This document shows, piece by piece, positions 8,093-15,776 of a stretch of 30,210 nucleotides of DNA. The DNA is from CAYTTA01 sp964440655. GTDB taxonomy: Bacteria > Bacteroidota > Rhodothermia > Balneolales > Balneolaceae. A program made the translations under genes and the position numbers. The notes beneath the pieces were generated by a model that made no database searches, was not told the DNA's origin, and saw only the letters and a program-made list of their open reading frames with translations. Location: positions 1-30,210 of the forward strand of contig CAYTTA010000026.1 of assembly GCA_964440655.1 (NCBI GenBank), read 5' to 3'. Each line of letters begins with the position of its first letter. The first letter of the stretch is position 1.

Positions 8093-9610
8093 TCATTTTT
8101 CAAGAAACCATGTATGAAGCCGGTCGGTGAAATCGACCGCAGCATCATCAAACACATCGACCCCGTACTGCCTGAAGATCCCCTGGATGAAGCGGGTAGC
8201 CTCCTGCCAGTCACTCATCCGGGAGAGCTCATCCAGGGCGGAACGGTAGCTCTCTTCTGAATCCCGGAAGATCGCATGAGTAAAACGCTCACTCTCTCCG
8301 AGCCAGTCGATCAGCTCTTCCGGCTGCCCGACAGAAGTCTCTTTCGCCCGGCCTTCAGGACTGCTCATCTCATCGACATATCGGAACATTCCGGAACCAT
8401 TCTCTGAAGAGCCTGCGTGTCCATCCCCATCATCCACAATCTCAACAAATTCCTGCCGGTCTGGGAGATCATGCATGATCTCGTCTTGCGCAGGAGAGTC
8501 GGGGAACGCCGGTTCCGACTCCTGGTCTGCTCCGGTGGCGGCTTCCCCGGATTCCTCCTCCGACTCAACCTGCATGAACCGGGCATAAAGCGGAATCTCT
8601 TCCGCCTCCCCCTCACTTCCCTGAAGAGAGAACGGCGATCCGGCCCCCGCTTCCCCGGATCCGGCTTCCTCCGCCAATCGGGGCCGGGAAATCTCATCAT
8701 CGGAAGCCTGCTCTCCCGTAATTCCGGAGCCCTGCCCCGATGACATTACAGACCACGGTTCCTCCTCTTCCTCCTTCGGTATTCCGCTTCCCCGCCCGGT
8801 TTCAATCGGCGGCCATTTGACGGTGCGTTCCTCCTGACCCTCACTCTCTTCATCCGCTGCCGAGACAACATAGATTCCGCCGGCGACCGTCCGCCCCTCC
8901 TCAGGGGCCTGCAACATCTCTTCAAGTTGTTCCGGACCCACTTTCAGAAACCCTCCGAACCGGCGTGCAAGATCGGTGCGGTTTTTCTCCTGAAAGAATC
9001 GGTTCAGCAGTTCCCCTTCCACCTCGCCCTGAAGCAGCTCAAAGAGAGGGTCCAGCATCTGCACCCAGTCCGACGGCTTCCAGAGCTCGGAAAGTTTCTC
9101 GTCCACCCGGGAGATGACGTATACGGCCTGGTCGTAGGAGAGAGAATCCAGATTTTTCCGACGCATGTATTTGAGGGGGGCCTGGGCTAGCTCGCGATAG
9201 ACTACCACCCGATCTGCCTGGGCTTCCAGCTGCTCTTCCGACAAATGCTGACGGTGACCGAACAGTTTTTTTGGAATGAGCCGGCGCGGCTGTGTAAGCA
9301 GCTGGATGCAGTCGGAGACGGCCGTTTCGATCACATCAAACAGCTCCTCCCGTGGTACTTCCGCCTCCTGCAGTGCTTCCTGGAGAAACCGGTCCCAGGC
9401 CTTCTGCATCCGGGGGGTCTCCATATCCACCCAGGGCGACTCCGGCAGGGGGAGAGAATCGGCCAGTGAGCGCTCCACTTCCTGCCCGATCCGCCGGATC
9501 AGAAATTCAGGAAGCCCTGCCTCCTGGAGCTCTTCCAGGGAAACCGGTGAGAATCCGGTTGGGATTTTCTGAACAAAAAATTCCGTAGCGGAACGTTCTA
9601 TACTCTCCAT
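8093..9610 (-). CDS. Unrecognised acidic protein with disordered linker, in operon with rarA
   Basis: A protein of 505 residues from the ATG at 9608-9610; a TTG two codons upstream is also possible. I do not recognise the family. Residues 1-250 look like a helical folded domain (FFVQKIPTGFSPVSLEELQE at the start, then long amphipathic helices). About 250-430 is very acidic, rich in E, G, S and D, and likely disordered. It holds a near-repeat (GRGSGIPKEE, GQGSGITGEQ) and short hydrophobic islands (IPLYARFMQV, FVEIVDD) that could be binding motifs. Residues 433-505 look like a second small folded domain (IDWLGESERFTHAIF ... VDFTDRLHTWFLEK). There is no signal peptide or membrane segment, so it should be cytoplasmic. 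Tight coupling to rarA hints at a replication or repair role, by context only. Confidence 0.8.
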   Translation of the reverse strand: MESIERSATEFFVQKIPTGFSPVSLEELQEAGLPEFLIRRIGQEVERSLADSLPLPESPWVDMETPRMQKAWDRFLQEALQEAEVPREELFDVIETAVSDCIQLLTQPRRLIPKKLFGHRQHLSEEQLEAQADRVVVYRELAQAPLKYMRRKNLDSLSYDQAVYVISRVDEKLSELWKPSDWVQMLDPLFELLQGEVEGELLNRFFQEKNRTDLARRFGGFLKVGPEQLEEMLQAPEEGRTVAGGIYVVSAADEESEGQEERTVKWPPIETGRGSGIPKEEEEEPWSVMSSGQGSGITGEQASDDEISRPRLAEEAGSGEAGAGSPFSLQGSEGEAEEIPLYARFMQVESEEESGEAATGADQESEPAFPDSPAQDEIMHDLPDRQEFVEIVDDGDGHAGSSENGSGMFRYVDEMSSPEGRAKETSVGQPEELIDWLGESERFTHAIFRDSEESYRSALDELSRMSDWQEATRFIQGIFRQYGVDVFDDAAVDFTDRLHTWFLEK

Positions 9611-9630
9611 ATTCAAGACCGATCAGTGCA

Positions 9631-9664
9631 CTCCGGAATGTACGGAGGTTTGTTTCTACCTCAA
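9631..9664 (-). promoter_or_regulatory. Candidate promoter and inverted repeat upstream of the acidic protein-rarA operon
   Basis: On the minus strand, TTGAGG (complement of 9659-9664) and TACATT (complement of 9637-9642) are spaced by 16 bases, a plausible -35/-10 pair. The -10 is embedded in an inverted repeat, CTCCG-N7-CGGAG (9631-9647). The site is in the 107-base divergent region shared with the ABC ATPase gene, so a bound protein could affect both. Promoter and operator roles are inferred from position only. Confidence 0.35.
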
Positions 9665-9717
9665 AACGCCCCAAAAACCGATTTTTCTTCCGATTCCAGC
9701 CTGCGTACCTTCCATTC

Positions 9718-10347
9718 ATGGTCAGACTCCGGATTCAAAAGCTGGGCAAAGGCTACGGGAACAGGCAGGTTCTGCGCGACCTCTCCTGGGAGGGAGGCTC
9801 TTCCATTGTTGGCATTTCAGGTCCGAACGGAAGCGGAAAATCCACACTGCTTCAATGCATGGCGGGACTTCTCCGGCCCGCTTCGGGCCGCATCATCTGG
9901 ACCCTCGATGGGGAAGAGTTCGCTCCCGCAGAAAAACAGGGATTTGCCGGACTCGCCGCACCTTACGTGGAACTTTACGAGGCGATGAGTGTCCGGGAGA
10001 ATCTCCTCTTTTTCTGGCAACTGGACCGTAACCGCTCTCCGTCGACCCGGAGTCGGATCCCGCACCTTCTGAATCGATTCCAGGTAGACGACTTTGCGGA
10101 TAAACTCTATGGTGAACTTTCGACCGGACAGCGTCAGCGTGCCAAACTGGCGGTCGCCACGTTGCATGAGCCGCCGGTCCTCCTCCTGGATGAACCGGGT
10201 GCCAATCTGGATGAGAGTGGCCGCCTGCTGATAGAGGAGTTACTTCAGGAGTATGAACAGCAGGGACGGATGGTCATACTGGCATCGAACCGGGAGGAGG
10301 AGCTCCGGCTCTGCCATGATGAGATTCGTCTTGCTTTGCAGAATTGA
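9718..10347 (+). CDS. ABC transporter ATP-binding protein, CcmA-like, no permease nearby
   Basis: A protein of 209 residues, a minimal ABC ATPase. Walker A is GPNGSGKST (about 37-45), the Q-loop region is less clear (GFAGLAAPYVELYEAMSVRE), the signature is LSTGQRQRAKLA, Walker B with the catalytic Glu is VLLLDEPGANLD, and the switch position before RMVILASN...EE carries Asn-Arg (SNREEE) where most members have His. The small size and signature resemble the haem-exporter ATPase CcmA, but no CcmB-like permease is adjacent; the next gene is a peptidase. It is transcribed divergently from the acidic protein-rarA operon. The substrate and even a transport role are uncertain; the ATPase fold is firm. 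Confidence 0.88.
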   Translation: MVRLRIQKLGKGYGNRQVLRDLSWEGGSSIVGISGPNGSGKSTLLQCMAGLLRPASGRIIWTLDGEEFAPAEKQGFAGLAAPYVELYEAMSVRENLLFFWQLDRNRSPSTRSRIPHLLNRFQVDDFADKLYGELSTGQRQRAKLAVATLHEPPVLLLDEPGANLDESGRLLIEELLQEYEQQGRMVILASNREEELRLCHDEIRLALQN

Positions 10348-10365
10348 CCCCGGGCCATACAGAAC

Positions 10366-10397
10366 GGATACCAGGATTACAGGATTTATGGATTCCG
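10366..10397 (+). repeat. Four tandem GGAT-headed octamers
   Basis: Four consecutive 8-base units, GGATACCA, GGATTACA, GGATTTAT and GGATTCCG, follow the ABC ATPase gene. Only the GGAT head is constant. It lies in the 132-base gap before the M29 peptidase start. I see no transposon ends around it. It may be a copy of a short dispersed intergenic repeat. Confidence 0.6.
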
Positions 10398-10479
10398 GGA
10401 AATGAAGAACGGACGCCGGCTATGCAGGAGTTATTCCGTACAGGTTGCCGTTGAATGAGTGAAAACTAACCCATCAGAC

Positions 10480-11583
10480 ATGTTTACCATCGACGAGAAA
10501 AGACTTGCCGAGAAACTTCTGGATCACAGTGTGGAACTTCAGGAGGGTGAGAACATCCTGATCCAGTCCATCGGGTTCAACTCCATCGGTCTGGTCCGGG
10601 CTCTTGTGCAGCAGGTCCGCCAGCGCCACGCCAACCCCTTTGTCCAGATCGAGGACCCGGAGATCAACCGGTTGCTTCTTGAGATGGGGAACGAGGAGTT
10701 CTGGGAGATCCAGGCCGAAGTGGATCAGCTCCCGCTGATGAAACAGATGGATGCCTTTATCGGAATAAGGGGCAGTGAAAACATCTATGAGAATTCCGAT
10801 GTACCGGCAGCGGCAAATCGTGCCTACTCCGAGAAATTTCTCAAACCGGTCCATTTCGACCAGCGGGTTGAGCACACCCGGTGGTGCGTTCTGCGCTTCC
10901 CTTCTCCCGCCTTCGCCATGAATGCCAAAATGCCAACCTCGCGCTTCCGGAAGTTCTACTACGATGCCTGTCTTTTCGATTACAACAGGCTGCGCGAGGC
11001 GATGAAACCCCTCCATGAGCGACTGGCTGCCGCCGACATCATCCATCTGAAAGGCGAAGGGACCGACATCCGCCTCTCGGTAAAAGGGCAGAACTGGATC
11101 CCCTGCTACGGCACCCGGAATATTCCGGACGGGGAGATTTTCAGCTCGCCCATTCTCGATTCGGTTGAGGGGGTGATCACCTACACCGCCAGCGTCTATC
11201 AGGGCAAACCGTTTGAATTTGTAAAGCTGGAAGTGAAAGGCGGGGTGGTGACCGGTTTCGATTCCTCCGACAACCGCTCCCTGGAGGAGATCCTCGACAC
11301 CGATGAAGGGGCCCGACGATTCGGGGAGTTCAGTTTCGGTCTGAATCCGGTCATTGAATCGCCGATGTATGACATTCTCTTCGATGAGAAAATCTACGGT
11401 TCCAACCATCTGACGCTGGGCAATGATTACGAAATTGCTCCCAACGGGAATGAGAGCAACATCCATTGGGATCTGGTCTGTATCGGACCTGACGTCTGGG
11501 TGGATGGCGAGAAGATACGTGAAGGACGCTACTTCCTGCCGGAAGATCTGCAGGGACTCAATCCCGACCGCCTTCTCGGATAA
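10480..11583 (+). CDS. M29-family aminopeptidase (thermophilic AmpS/AmpT type)
   Basis: A protein of 367 residues from the ATG at 10480; an in-frame GTG at 10459 would add 7 residues. Neither has a clear ribosome binding site, and the ATG fits the family's usual N-terminus better (a short lead into KRLAEKLLDHSVELQEGENI). The metal-binding residues of M29 enzymes are visible in order: Glu in NIPDGEIF, Glu in FGEFSFGLNP, His in YGSNHLTLG, and His and Asp in SNIHWDLV. These cobalt/zinc/magnesium exopeptidases act on N-terminal residues of peptides in the cytoplasm and usually have 370-410 residues. No partner gene is evident. Confidence 0.92.
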   Translation: MFTIDEKRLAEKLLDHSVELQEGENILIQSIGFNSIGLVRALVQQVRQRHANPFVQIEDPEINRLLLEMGNEEFWEIQAEVDQLPLMKQMDAFIGIRGSENIYENSDVPAAANRAYSEKFLKPVHFDQRVEHTRWCVLRFPSPAFAMNAKMPTSRFRKFYYDACLFDYNRLREAMKPLHERLAAADIIHLKGEGTDIRLSVKGQNWIPCYGTRNIPDGEIFSSPILDSVEGVITYTASVYQGKPFEFVKLEVKGGVVTGFDSSDNRSLEEILDTDEGARRFGEFSFGLNPVIESPMYDILFDEKIYGSNHLTLGNDYEIAPNGNESNIHWDLVCIGPDVWVDGEKIREGRYFLPEDLQGLNPDRLLG

Positions 11584-11650
11584 GAGGGTTTCCCTTCACT
11601 CCAACTCTCTTGACGATCCCCATAGCCGGAAGGCGGACTCACCTGAAAGT

Positions 11651-11681
11651 AAAAAGGCGGGACCTGCAGTCAGGCCCCGCC
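11651..11681 (-). terminator. Intrinsic terminator of clpB
   Basis: A hairpin with outer arms GGCGGG/CCCGCC and inner arms CCTG/CAGG, one mismatch between them and a 4-base loop, spans 11656-11681. On the minus strand it is followed by five T (complement of 11651-11655). It lies about 100 bases beyond the clpB stop. The plus-strand side has no T run, so it serves clpB and not the M29 gene. Confidence 0.75.
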
Positions 11682-11780
11682 GTTAAAATGAGACCGGCCA
11701 GTAGCCACTTATTCCGGCTCTTTTCATGGCCGGAGGCGAATTCCACAGCCGGGTGAATTACCGGCCGGAGGTCTCCGATG

Positions 11781-14414
11781 CTAGCCGACCCACTCCTCCA
11801 CATCGTGGTAGACCTCGGCAAACTGCAGTGAGCTGCCGTCCGGACTCACCGAGACATCGAACTCCACAAAAGCGGAGGGATCGTCCCGCCGGATCAGATG
11901 CTTCGCCAGCTGATTCACGATAGAGGTCTGAATGACCCGCTTGAGCGGCCGCGCGCCGAAAGCGGGATCAAAGCCACGGGCGGCCAGCCAATCTTTCACC
12001 GCATCGCTGATGTTGAGCTTCACGCGGTTCTTTTCGAGCATTCCATCCAGACGCCGGAGCTGGATCTCCACGATTGCACGGATATGCTCCCGTGTAAGCG
12101 GATGGAAGATCACCACATCGTCGATCCGGTTCAGAAACTCCGGACGGATGGTGCGGCGGAGCAGCTCCAGCAGCTTCTCCTGCATCTGCGCATAGGTCGG
12201 ACCATCCATCTGCCCACCGCTCCTCTCGATCTCCTCCGCGATAAGATGGGATCCGATGTTGCTGGTCATAATGATGATCGTGTTGGTGAAATCGACCGTC
12301 ACTCCCTTGTTGTCGGTCAGGCGTCCGTCATCAAGCACCTGCAACAGGATGTTGAATACGTCCGGATGCGCCTTCTCCAGTTCGTCGAGCAGTATCACCG
12401 AGTAGGGGCGGCGGCGCACCGCCTCGGTCAGCTGCCCTCCCTCCTCATAACCGACATATCCCGGAGGGGCCCCGACCAGACGGCTGACGCTGTGCTTCTC
12501 CATATACTCGCTCATGTCGATGCGGATCATCGCATGCTCGTCATCGAAGAGGAATGAGGCGAGAGAGCGGGCAAGCTCCGTTTTCCCCACCCCCGTGGAC
12601 CCGAGGAAAAGGAAGGATCCGATCGGCCGGTTTTCATCCTGCAGACCGGCCCGGGCGCGGCGTACCGCATCGGCCACCGCCTCGATGGCCCGTGTCTGCC
12701 CCACCATCCGCTTATGCAGCTCCTCCTCAAGCAGCAGCAATTTCTGCCGCTCACTGGTGAGCATCTTCTGGACAGGGATGCCGGTCCACCTGGCGACGAT
12801 CTCCGCAATATCCTCCGCATCCACCTGCTCCTTGAGAAGCGACCGTCCGGCCTGAATCTCATCGAGCCTCTCCTTGGTCTCTTCCAGCTCTTTCTCCAGC
12901 TGGACGATCGTACCATAGCGCAGCTCGGCGACCTTCTCGTAATCTCCCTCCCGCTCGGCCTTGTCCGCCCGGTTGCGCGCCGTCTCGATTGCCTGCTTCA
13001 GTTCCCGGCTCTTCTGGATCACTTCGCGCTCACTGTCCCACTGGGCTCGCATCGCCTTGCGCTCCTCCTCCAGGTCGGCGAGCTCTTTCTCAAGGGCCTC
13101 CAGTTTCCCCTCCTCCTGTTCCCTTTTCAGGGCTTCCCGCTCGATCTCCAGCTGACGGATCTGACGCTCGATCTGGTCCAGCTCCTCCGGCAGGGAGTCG
13201 ATCTGGAGCCGTAGTCTTGAAGCAGCCTCGTCAATCAGGTCGATCGCCTTGTCGGGCAGAAAACGGTCTGCGATGTAGCGATGAGAGAGTTCGGCCGCCG
13301 CCACCAGAGCCGCATCGGTAATCCGCACTCCGTGGTGGAGCTCATACCGCTCCTGCAATCCTCTAAGGATGGAGATGGTATCCTCGATGCTGGGTTCCCC
13401 CACATAGACCGTCTGCAGCCTGCGCTCCAGGGCCTTGTCCTTCTCGATAAATTTGCGGTATTCCGTGAGGGTGGTCGCTCCGATCGCATTTAGCTCGCCG
13501 CGTGCAAGCGAAGGCTTCAGGATATTGGCGGCATCCATCGCTCCTTCCGACGCTCCGGCACCGACCAGGGTGTGTATTTCGTCAATAAAAAGGATGATCT
13601 CCCCGTCGGAGTCGATCACTTCCTTGATCACCGCCTTGAGGCGCTCCTCGAATTCACCACGGAATTTGGTCCCGGCAATCAGCGCGCCCATATCCAGGGC
13701 GACCACCCGTTTCGACTTGAGGCCCTCGGGGACATCCCCCTTCACGATACGGAGGGCAAGCCCTTCCGCAATGGCGGTTTTCCCGACACCGGGCTCCCCG
13801 ATCAAAACCGGGTTGTTCTTGGTCCTGCGTGAAAGGATCTGCATGACCCGACGGATCTCGTGGTCTCTTCCAATAACCGGATCCAGACGGTTTTTCTCCG
13901 CCAATTCATTCAGATCACGCGCATATTTCTTCAGTGCATTGTAACGGCTCTCCGCATTGGGATCATCCACGGTTGTGGAGCCGCGCACCTCCTTGAGAAC
14001 CTGCAGGATCTGATCCTTCGTCACACCGTGGTTTTTCAGTGTGGCTCCTTCTGCGGAGGATTGTGCCAGTGCAATCAAAAGGTGCTCCGAACTGATATAC
14101 TCATCTCCCAGTTCGGTGGCCTGTTTCTGGGCCGCATCTATTAACTCCCGTGTGGCATTGGATAGATACTGTCCCGAAACGGACGCTCCCTTGACAACCG
14201 GGAAGGTTCGCAGCTTCCTTTCGACCTCCTCTTTCAGACGCTGGACGGGTGCCTCCAGCTTGTTCAGAATGGTGATCACCACATTTCCGGCATCATCCAG
14301 CAGCGCCTTCAGCAGGTGAGCCGGTTCCAGCGCCTGATGATTCAGATTCTGAGCAATCTCCAGTGCGGACTGAACCGCTTCCTGTGCTTTTATGGTAAAT
14401 CGGTTGAAATTCAT
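11781..14414 (-). CDS. clpB: ClpB protein disaggregase (HSP100)
   Basis: A protein of 877 residues from the ATG at 14412-14414; AGGTG lies 6 bases upstream. A GTG three codons earlier is possible. Domain order is complete: the Clp N domain (MNFNRFTIKAQEAVQSALEI onward); AAA-1 with Walker A GEPGVGKT (206-213), Walker B ILFIDEIHTLVGAG and the pore loop region GTKFRGEFEERLKAV; a coiled-coil middle domain of about 120 residues rich in E, K, R and L, which marks ClpB as opposed to ClpA/ClpC; AAA-2 with GSTGVGKTELA and VILLDELEKAHPDV; and the D2 small domain with GARPLKR. It extracts polypeptides from aggregates with DnaK-DnaJ. The gene sits in an island with dnaJ, degP and hsp20 and has its own sigma-54-like promoter and terminator. 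Confidence 0.98.
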   Translation of the reverse strand: MNFNRFTIKAQEAVQSALEIAQNLNHQALEPAHLLKALLDDAGNVVITILNKLEAPVQRLKEEVERKLRTFPVVKGASVSGQYLSNATRELIDAAQKQATELGDEYISSEHLLIALAQSSAEGATLKNHGVTKDQILQVLKEVRGSTTVDDPNAESRYNALKKYARDLNELAEKNRLDPVIGRDHEIRRVMQILSRRTKNNPVLIGEPGVGKTAIAEGLALRIVKGDVPEGLKSKRVVALDMGALIAGTKFRGEFEERLKAVIKEVIDSDGEIILFIDEIHTLVGAGASEGAMDAANILKPSLARGELNAIGATTLTEYRKFIEKDKALERRLQTVYVGEPSIEDTISILRGLQERYELHHGVRITDAALVAAAELSHRYIADRFLPDKAIDLIDEAASRLRLQIDSLPEELDQIERQIRQLEIEREALKREQEEGKLEALEKELADLEEERKAMRAQWDSEREVIQKSRELKQAIETARNRADKAEREGDYEKVAELRYGTIVQLEKELEETKERLDEIQAGRSLLKEQVDAEDIAEIVARWTGIPVQKMLTSERQKLLLLEEELHKRMVGQTRAIEAVADAVRRARAGLQDENRPIGSFLFLGSTGVGKTELARSLASFLFDDEHAMIRIDMSEYMEKHSVSRLVGAPPGYVGYEEGGQLTEAVRRRPYSVILLDELEKAHPDVFNILLQVLDDGRLTDNKGVTVDFTNTIIIMTSNIGSHLIAEEIERSGGQMDGPTYAQMQEKLLELLRRTIRPEFLNRIDDVVIFHPLTREHIRAIVEIQLRRLDGMLEKNRVKLNISDAVKDWLAARGFDPAFGARPLKRVIQTSIVNQLAKHLIRRDDPSAFVEFDVSVSPDGSSLQFAEVYHDVEEWVG

Positions 14415-14459
14415 CCCTGTCACCTGTCATCCTTTTTGATCTTTCTCTCTCCTTTTGGT

Positions 14460-14475
14460 TGCCAAATCCATGCCA
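14460..14475 (-). promoter_or_regulatory. Sigma-54 (-24/-12) promoter upstream of clpB
   Basis: The minus strand reads TGGCATGGATTTGGCA. The GG and GC dinucleotides are exactly 10 bases apart, as sigma-54 requires (consensus TGGCAC-N5-TTGCA/T), and the -24 box is TGGCAT. The -12 box is TGGCA instead of TTGCA, so it is the weakest of the three such sites here. It lies 45 bases before the ATG. Confidence 0.6.
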
Positions 14476-14553
14476 ATACTTGATTTATGCCTTTCTTGCA
14501 GTCGGCCGGCGGCGGTTCTGACGAGATGATCCTGCCCCCAGACAAAGCGCCTC

Positions 14554-15507
14554 TTATTTCCGCATCTCTGCCAATTTTTTCACCAGTTTTTTCTCCTCTT
14601 CTGTCAGTTTTTCCGGGAGACGTACACCGATCCGGACATAGAAGTCACCATTCCCGCTCCCGTCACCGTTCATGGGCGGCATCCCCAGTCCCGGGAGACG
14701 GAAGAGGCTGCCGTTCTGTGTTCCGGCAGGGATGGTCAGCTTCACTTTACCTTTTAACGTAGAAACGGTCGTCTCCCCTCCCAGAAGGGCGGTAAAGAGA
14801 TCAATCTGGTGATCATGGTAGAGGTCCTTTCCCTTCCTCTCGTAATTCTTTTCCGGCCTGATCTTCACCTTCAGGTAGAGATCGCCCCTTCTGCCGCCCG
14901 GCAGATGACGGCCGCGCCCTTTCAGCCGGAGCCGTTTGCCCTCCTCGATTCCTTTCGGAATCCGGATCTGGATTCTTTCACCGTTTACCCTGAGCTTCTT
15001 TGTCGCCCCCTTGTAGGCCTCCTCCAGCGTAATGGTGATCTCCGATTCGGCATCCGGTTCGGGTGCCGTCTCCATTCTCTGGTAATACTCTCCGCCTCTT
15101 GTGCCGGTTCTTCCGCCCGCTCTGCCGAACGGATCACCGGATCCGAAAATCGCTTCAAAAAAGCTGGAGAAAGGGGTGCCGGTCTGGGCGCTTCCGCCGA
15201 ACGGGTCATATCCGGTCTGCCAGCCGCTTTGCCGCGCATATTTCGACCAGTCAAAATCCCCTGAAGCGCCCGCCTGCTGATAGGCTTTCCAATCCTTGCC
15301 TACCTGATCGTAAAGCTTCCGTTTTTCCGGATCCTTCAGAACCTCATACGCCTCGCCCAGTTCGGTGAATTTCTTATGAGCGGTCGGATCATCCGGATTC
15401 CGATCGGGGTGGTACTTCGCAGCCAGCTTTCGGTACTGCTTCTTCAGCTCCTCCTGCGTTGCGTTCCTGCTTACTCCCAGAATCTTGTAATAATCCTTGT
15501 AATCCAT
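14554..15507 (-). CDS. DnaJ-family co-chaperone without zinc finger (CbpA type)
   Basis: A protein of 317 residues. The J domain (1-70) has the HPD triad at 33-35 in KYHPDRNPDD, needed to stimulate DnaK ATPase. A Gly/Phe-rich linker (about 85-135: FGGSAQTG, FFEAIFGSGDPFG) follows. The cysteine-rich CXXCXGXG zinc centre of true DnaJ is absent, so the protein goes directly to the two C-terminal beta-sandwich domains (ITITLEEAYKGATKKL; IRIPKGIEEGKRLRLKG; VKLTIPAGTQNGSLFRLPG). That architecture is CbpA/class B. It lies between clpB and degP on the same strand and carries its own sigma-54-like promoter. Presumably it delivers clients to DnaK and ClpB; dnaK itself is not in the window. Confidence 0.94.
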   Translation of the reverse strand: MDYKDYYKILGVSRNATQEELKKQYRKLAAKYHPDRNPDDPTAHKKFTELGEAYEVLKDPEKRKLYDQVGKDWKAYQQAGASGDFDWSKYARQSGWQTGYDPFGGSAQTGTPFSSFFEAIFGSGDPFGRAGGRTGTRGGEYYQRMETAPEPDAESEITITLEEAYKGATKKLRVNGERIQIRIPKGIEEGKRLRLKGRGRHLPGGRRGDLYLKVKIRPEKNYERKGKDLYHDHQIDLFTALLGGETTVSTLKGKVKLTIPAGTQNGSLFRLPGLGMPPMNGDGSGNGDFYVRIGVRLPEKLTEEEKKLVKKLAEMRK

Positions 15508-15556
15508 TCATCACCCGATTGGTATTCTCTCTTAAGATACTCCCGTTCTTCTTTAC

Positions 15557-15572
15557 AGCAAAAGCAATGCCA
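15557..15572 (-). promoter_or_regulatory. Sigma-54 (-24/-12) promoter upstream of dnaJ
   Basis: The minus strand reads TGGCATTGCTTTTGCT: a TGGCA -24 box and a TTGCT -12 box with GG and GC exactly 10 bases apart. It lies 49 bases before the dnaJ ATG. An inverted repeat, AAAACG-A-CGTTTT, sits just upstream at 15581-15593. The motif match is seen; use by sigma-54 is inferred. Confidence 0.7.
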
Positions 15573-15630
15573 GGGAAGAGAAAACGACGTTTTTGCAGGT
15601 TCTGTCTGAGATAGGCCTGGCTGAGAAAAC

Positions 15631-15663
15631 AAAAAAGTCCCGTGGTTGTAACCGAACGGGACT
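15631..15663 (-). terminator. Intrinsic terminator of degP
   Basis: The hairpin has arms AGTCCCGT/ACGGGACT extended by GGTT/AACC (2-base bulge), and on the minus strand is followed by six T (complement of 15631-15636). It lies about 115 bases past the degP stop and ends degP transcription before the dnaJ promoter, so dnaJ is an independent unit. Confidence 0.8.
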
Positions 15664-15741
15664 TCGAGTTTTTCTGATGCATTGTGATGCGCTTGCGAGA
15701 CGGACCCGGCTCCAACGTTGAAGAGCGGTTCACGCTACTGC

Positions 15742-15775
15742 GGAAAGGCTGTTACCCCGGGGCACAGCCCTTTCC
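15742..15775 (-). other. Stable hairpin directly after the degP stop codon
   Basis: GGAAAGGCTGT and ACAGCC-C-TTTCC pair across a CCCCGGGG-containing loop, one base after the degP stop. There is no T run, so it is not a simple terminator. It may protect the mRNA 3' end or be part of a two-step end with the terminator at 15631-15663. Confidence 0.4.
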
Positions 15776-15776
15776 A

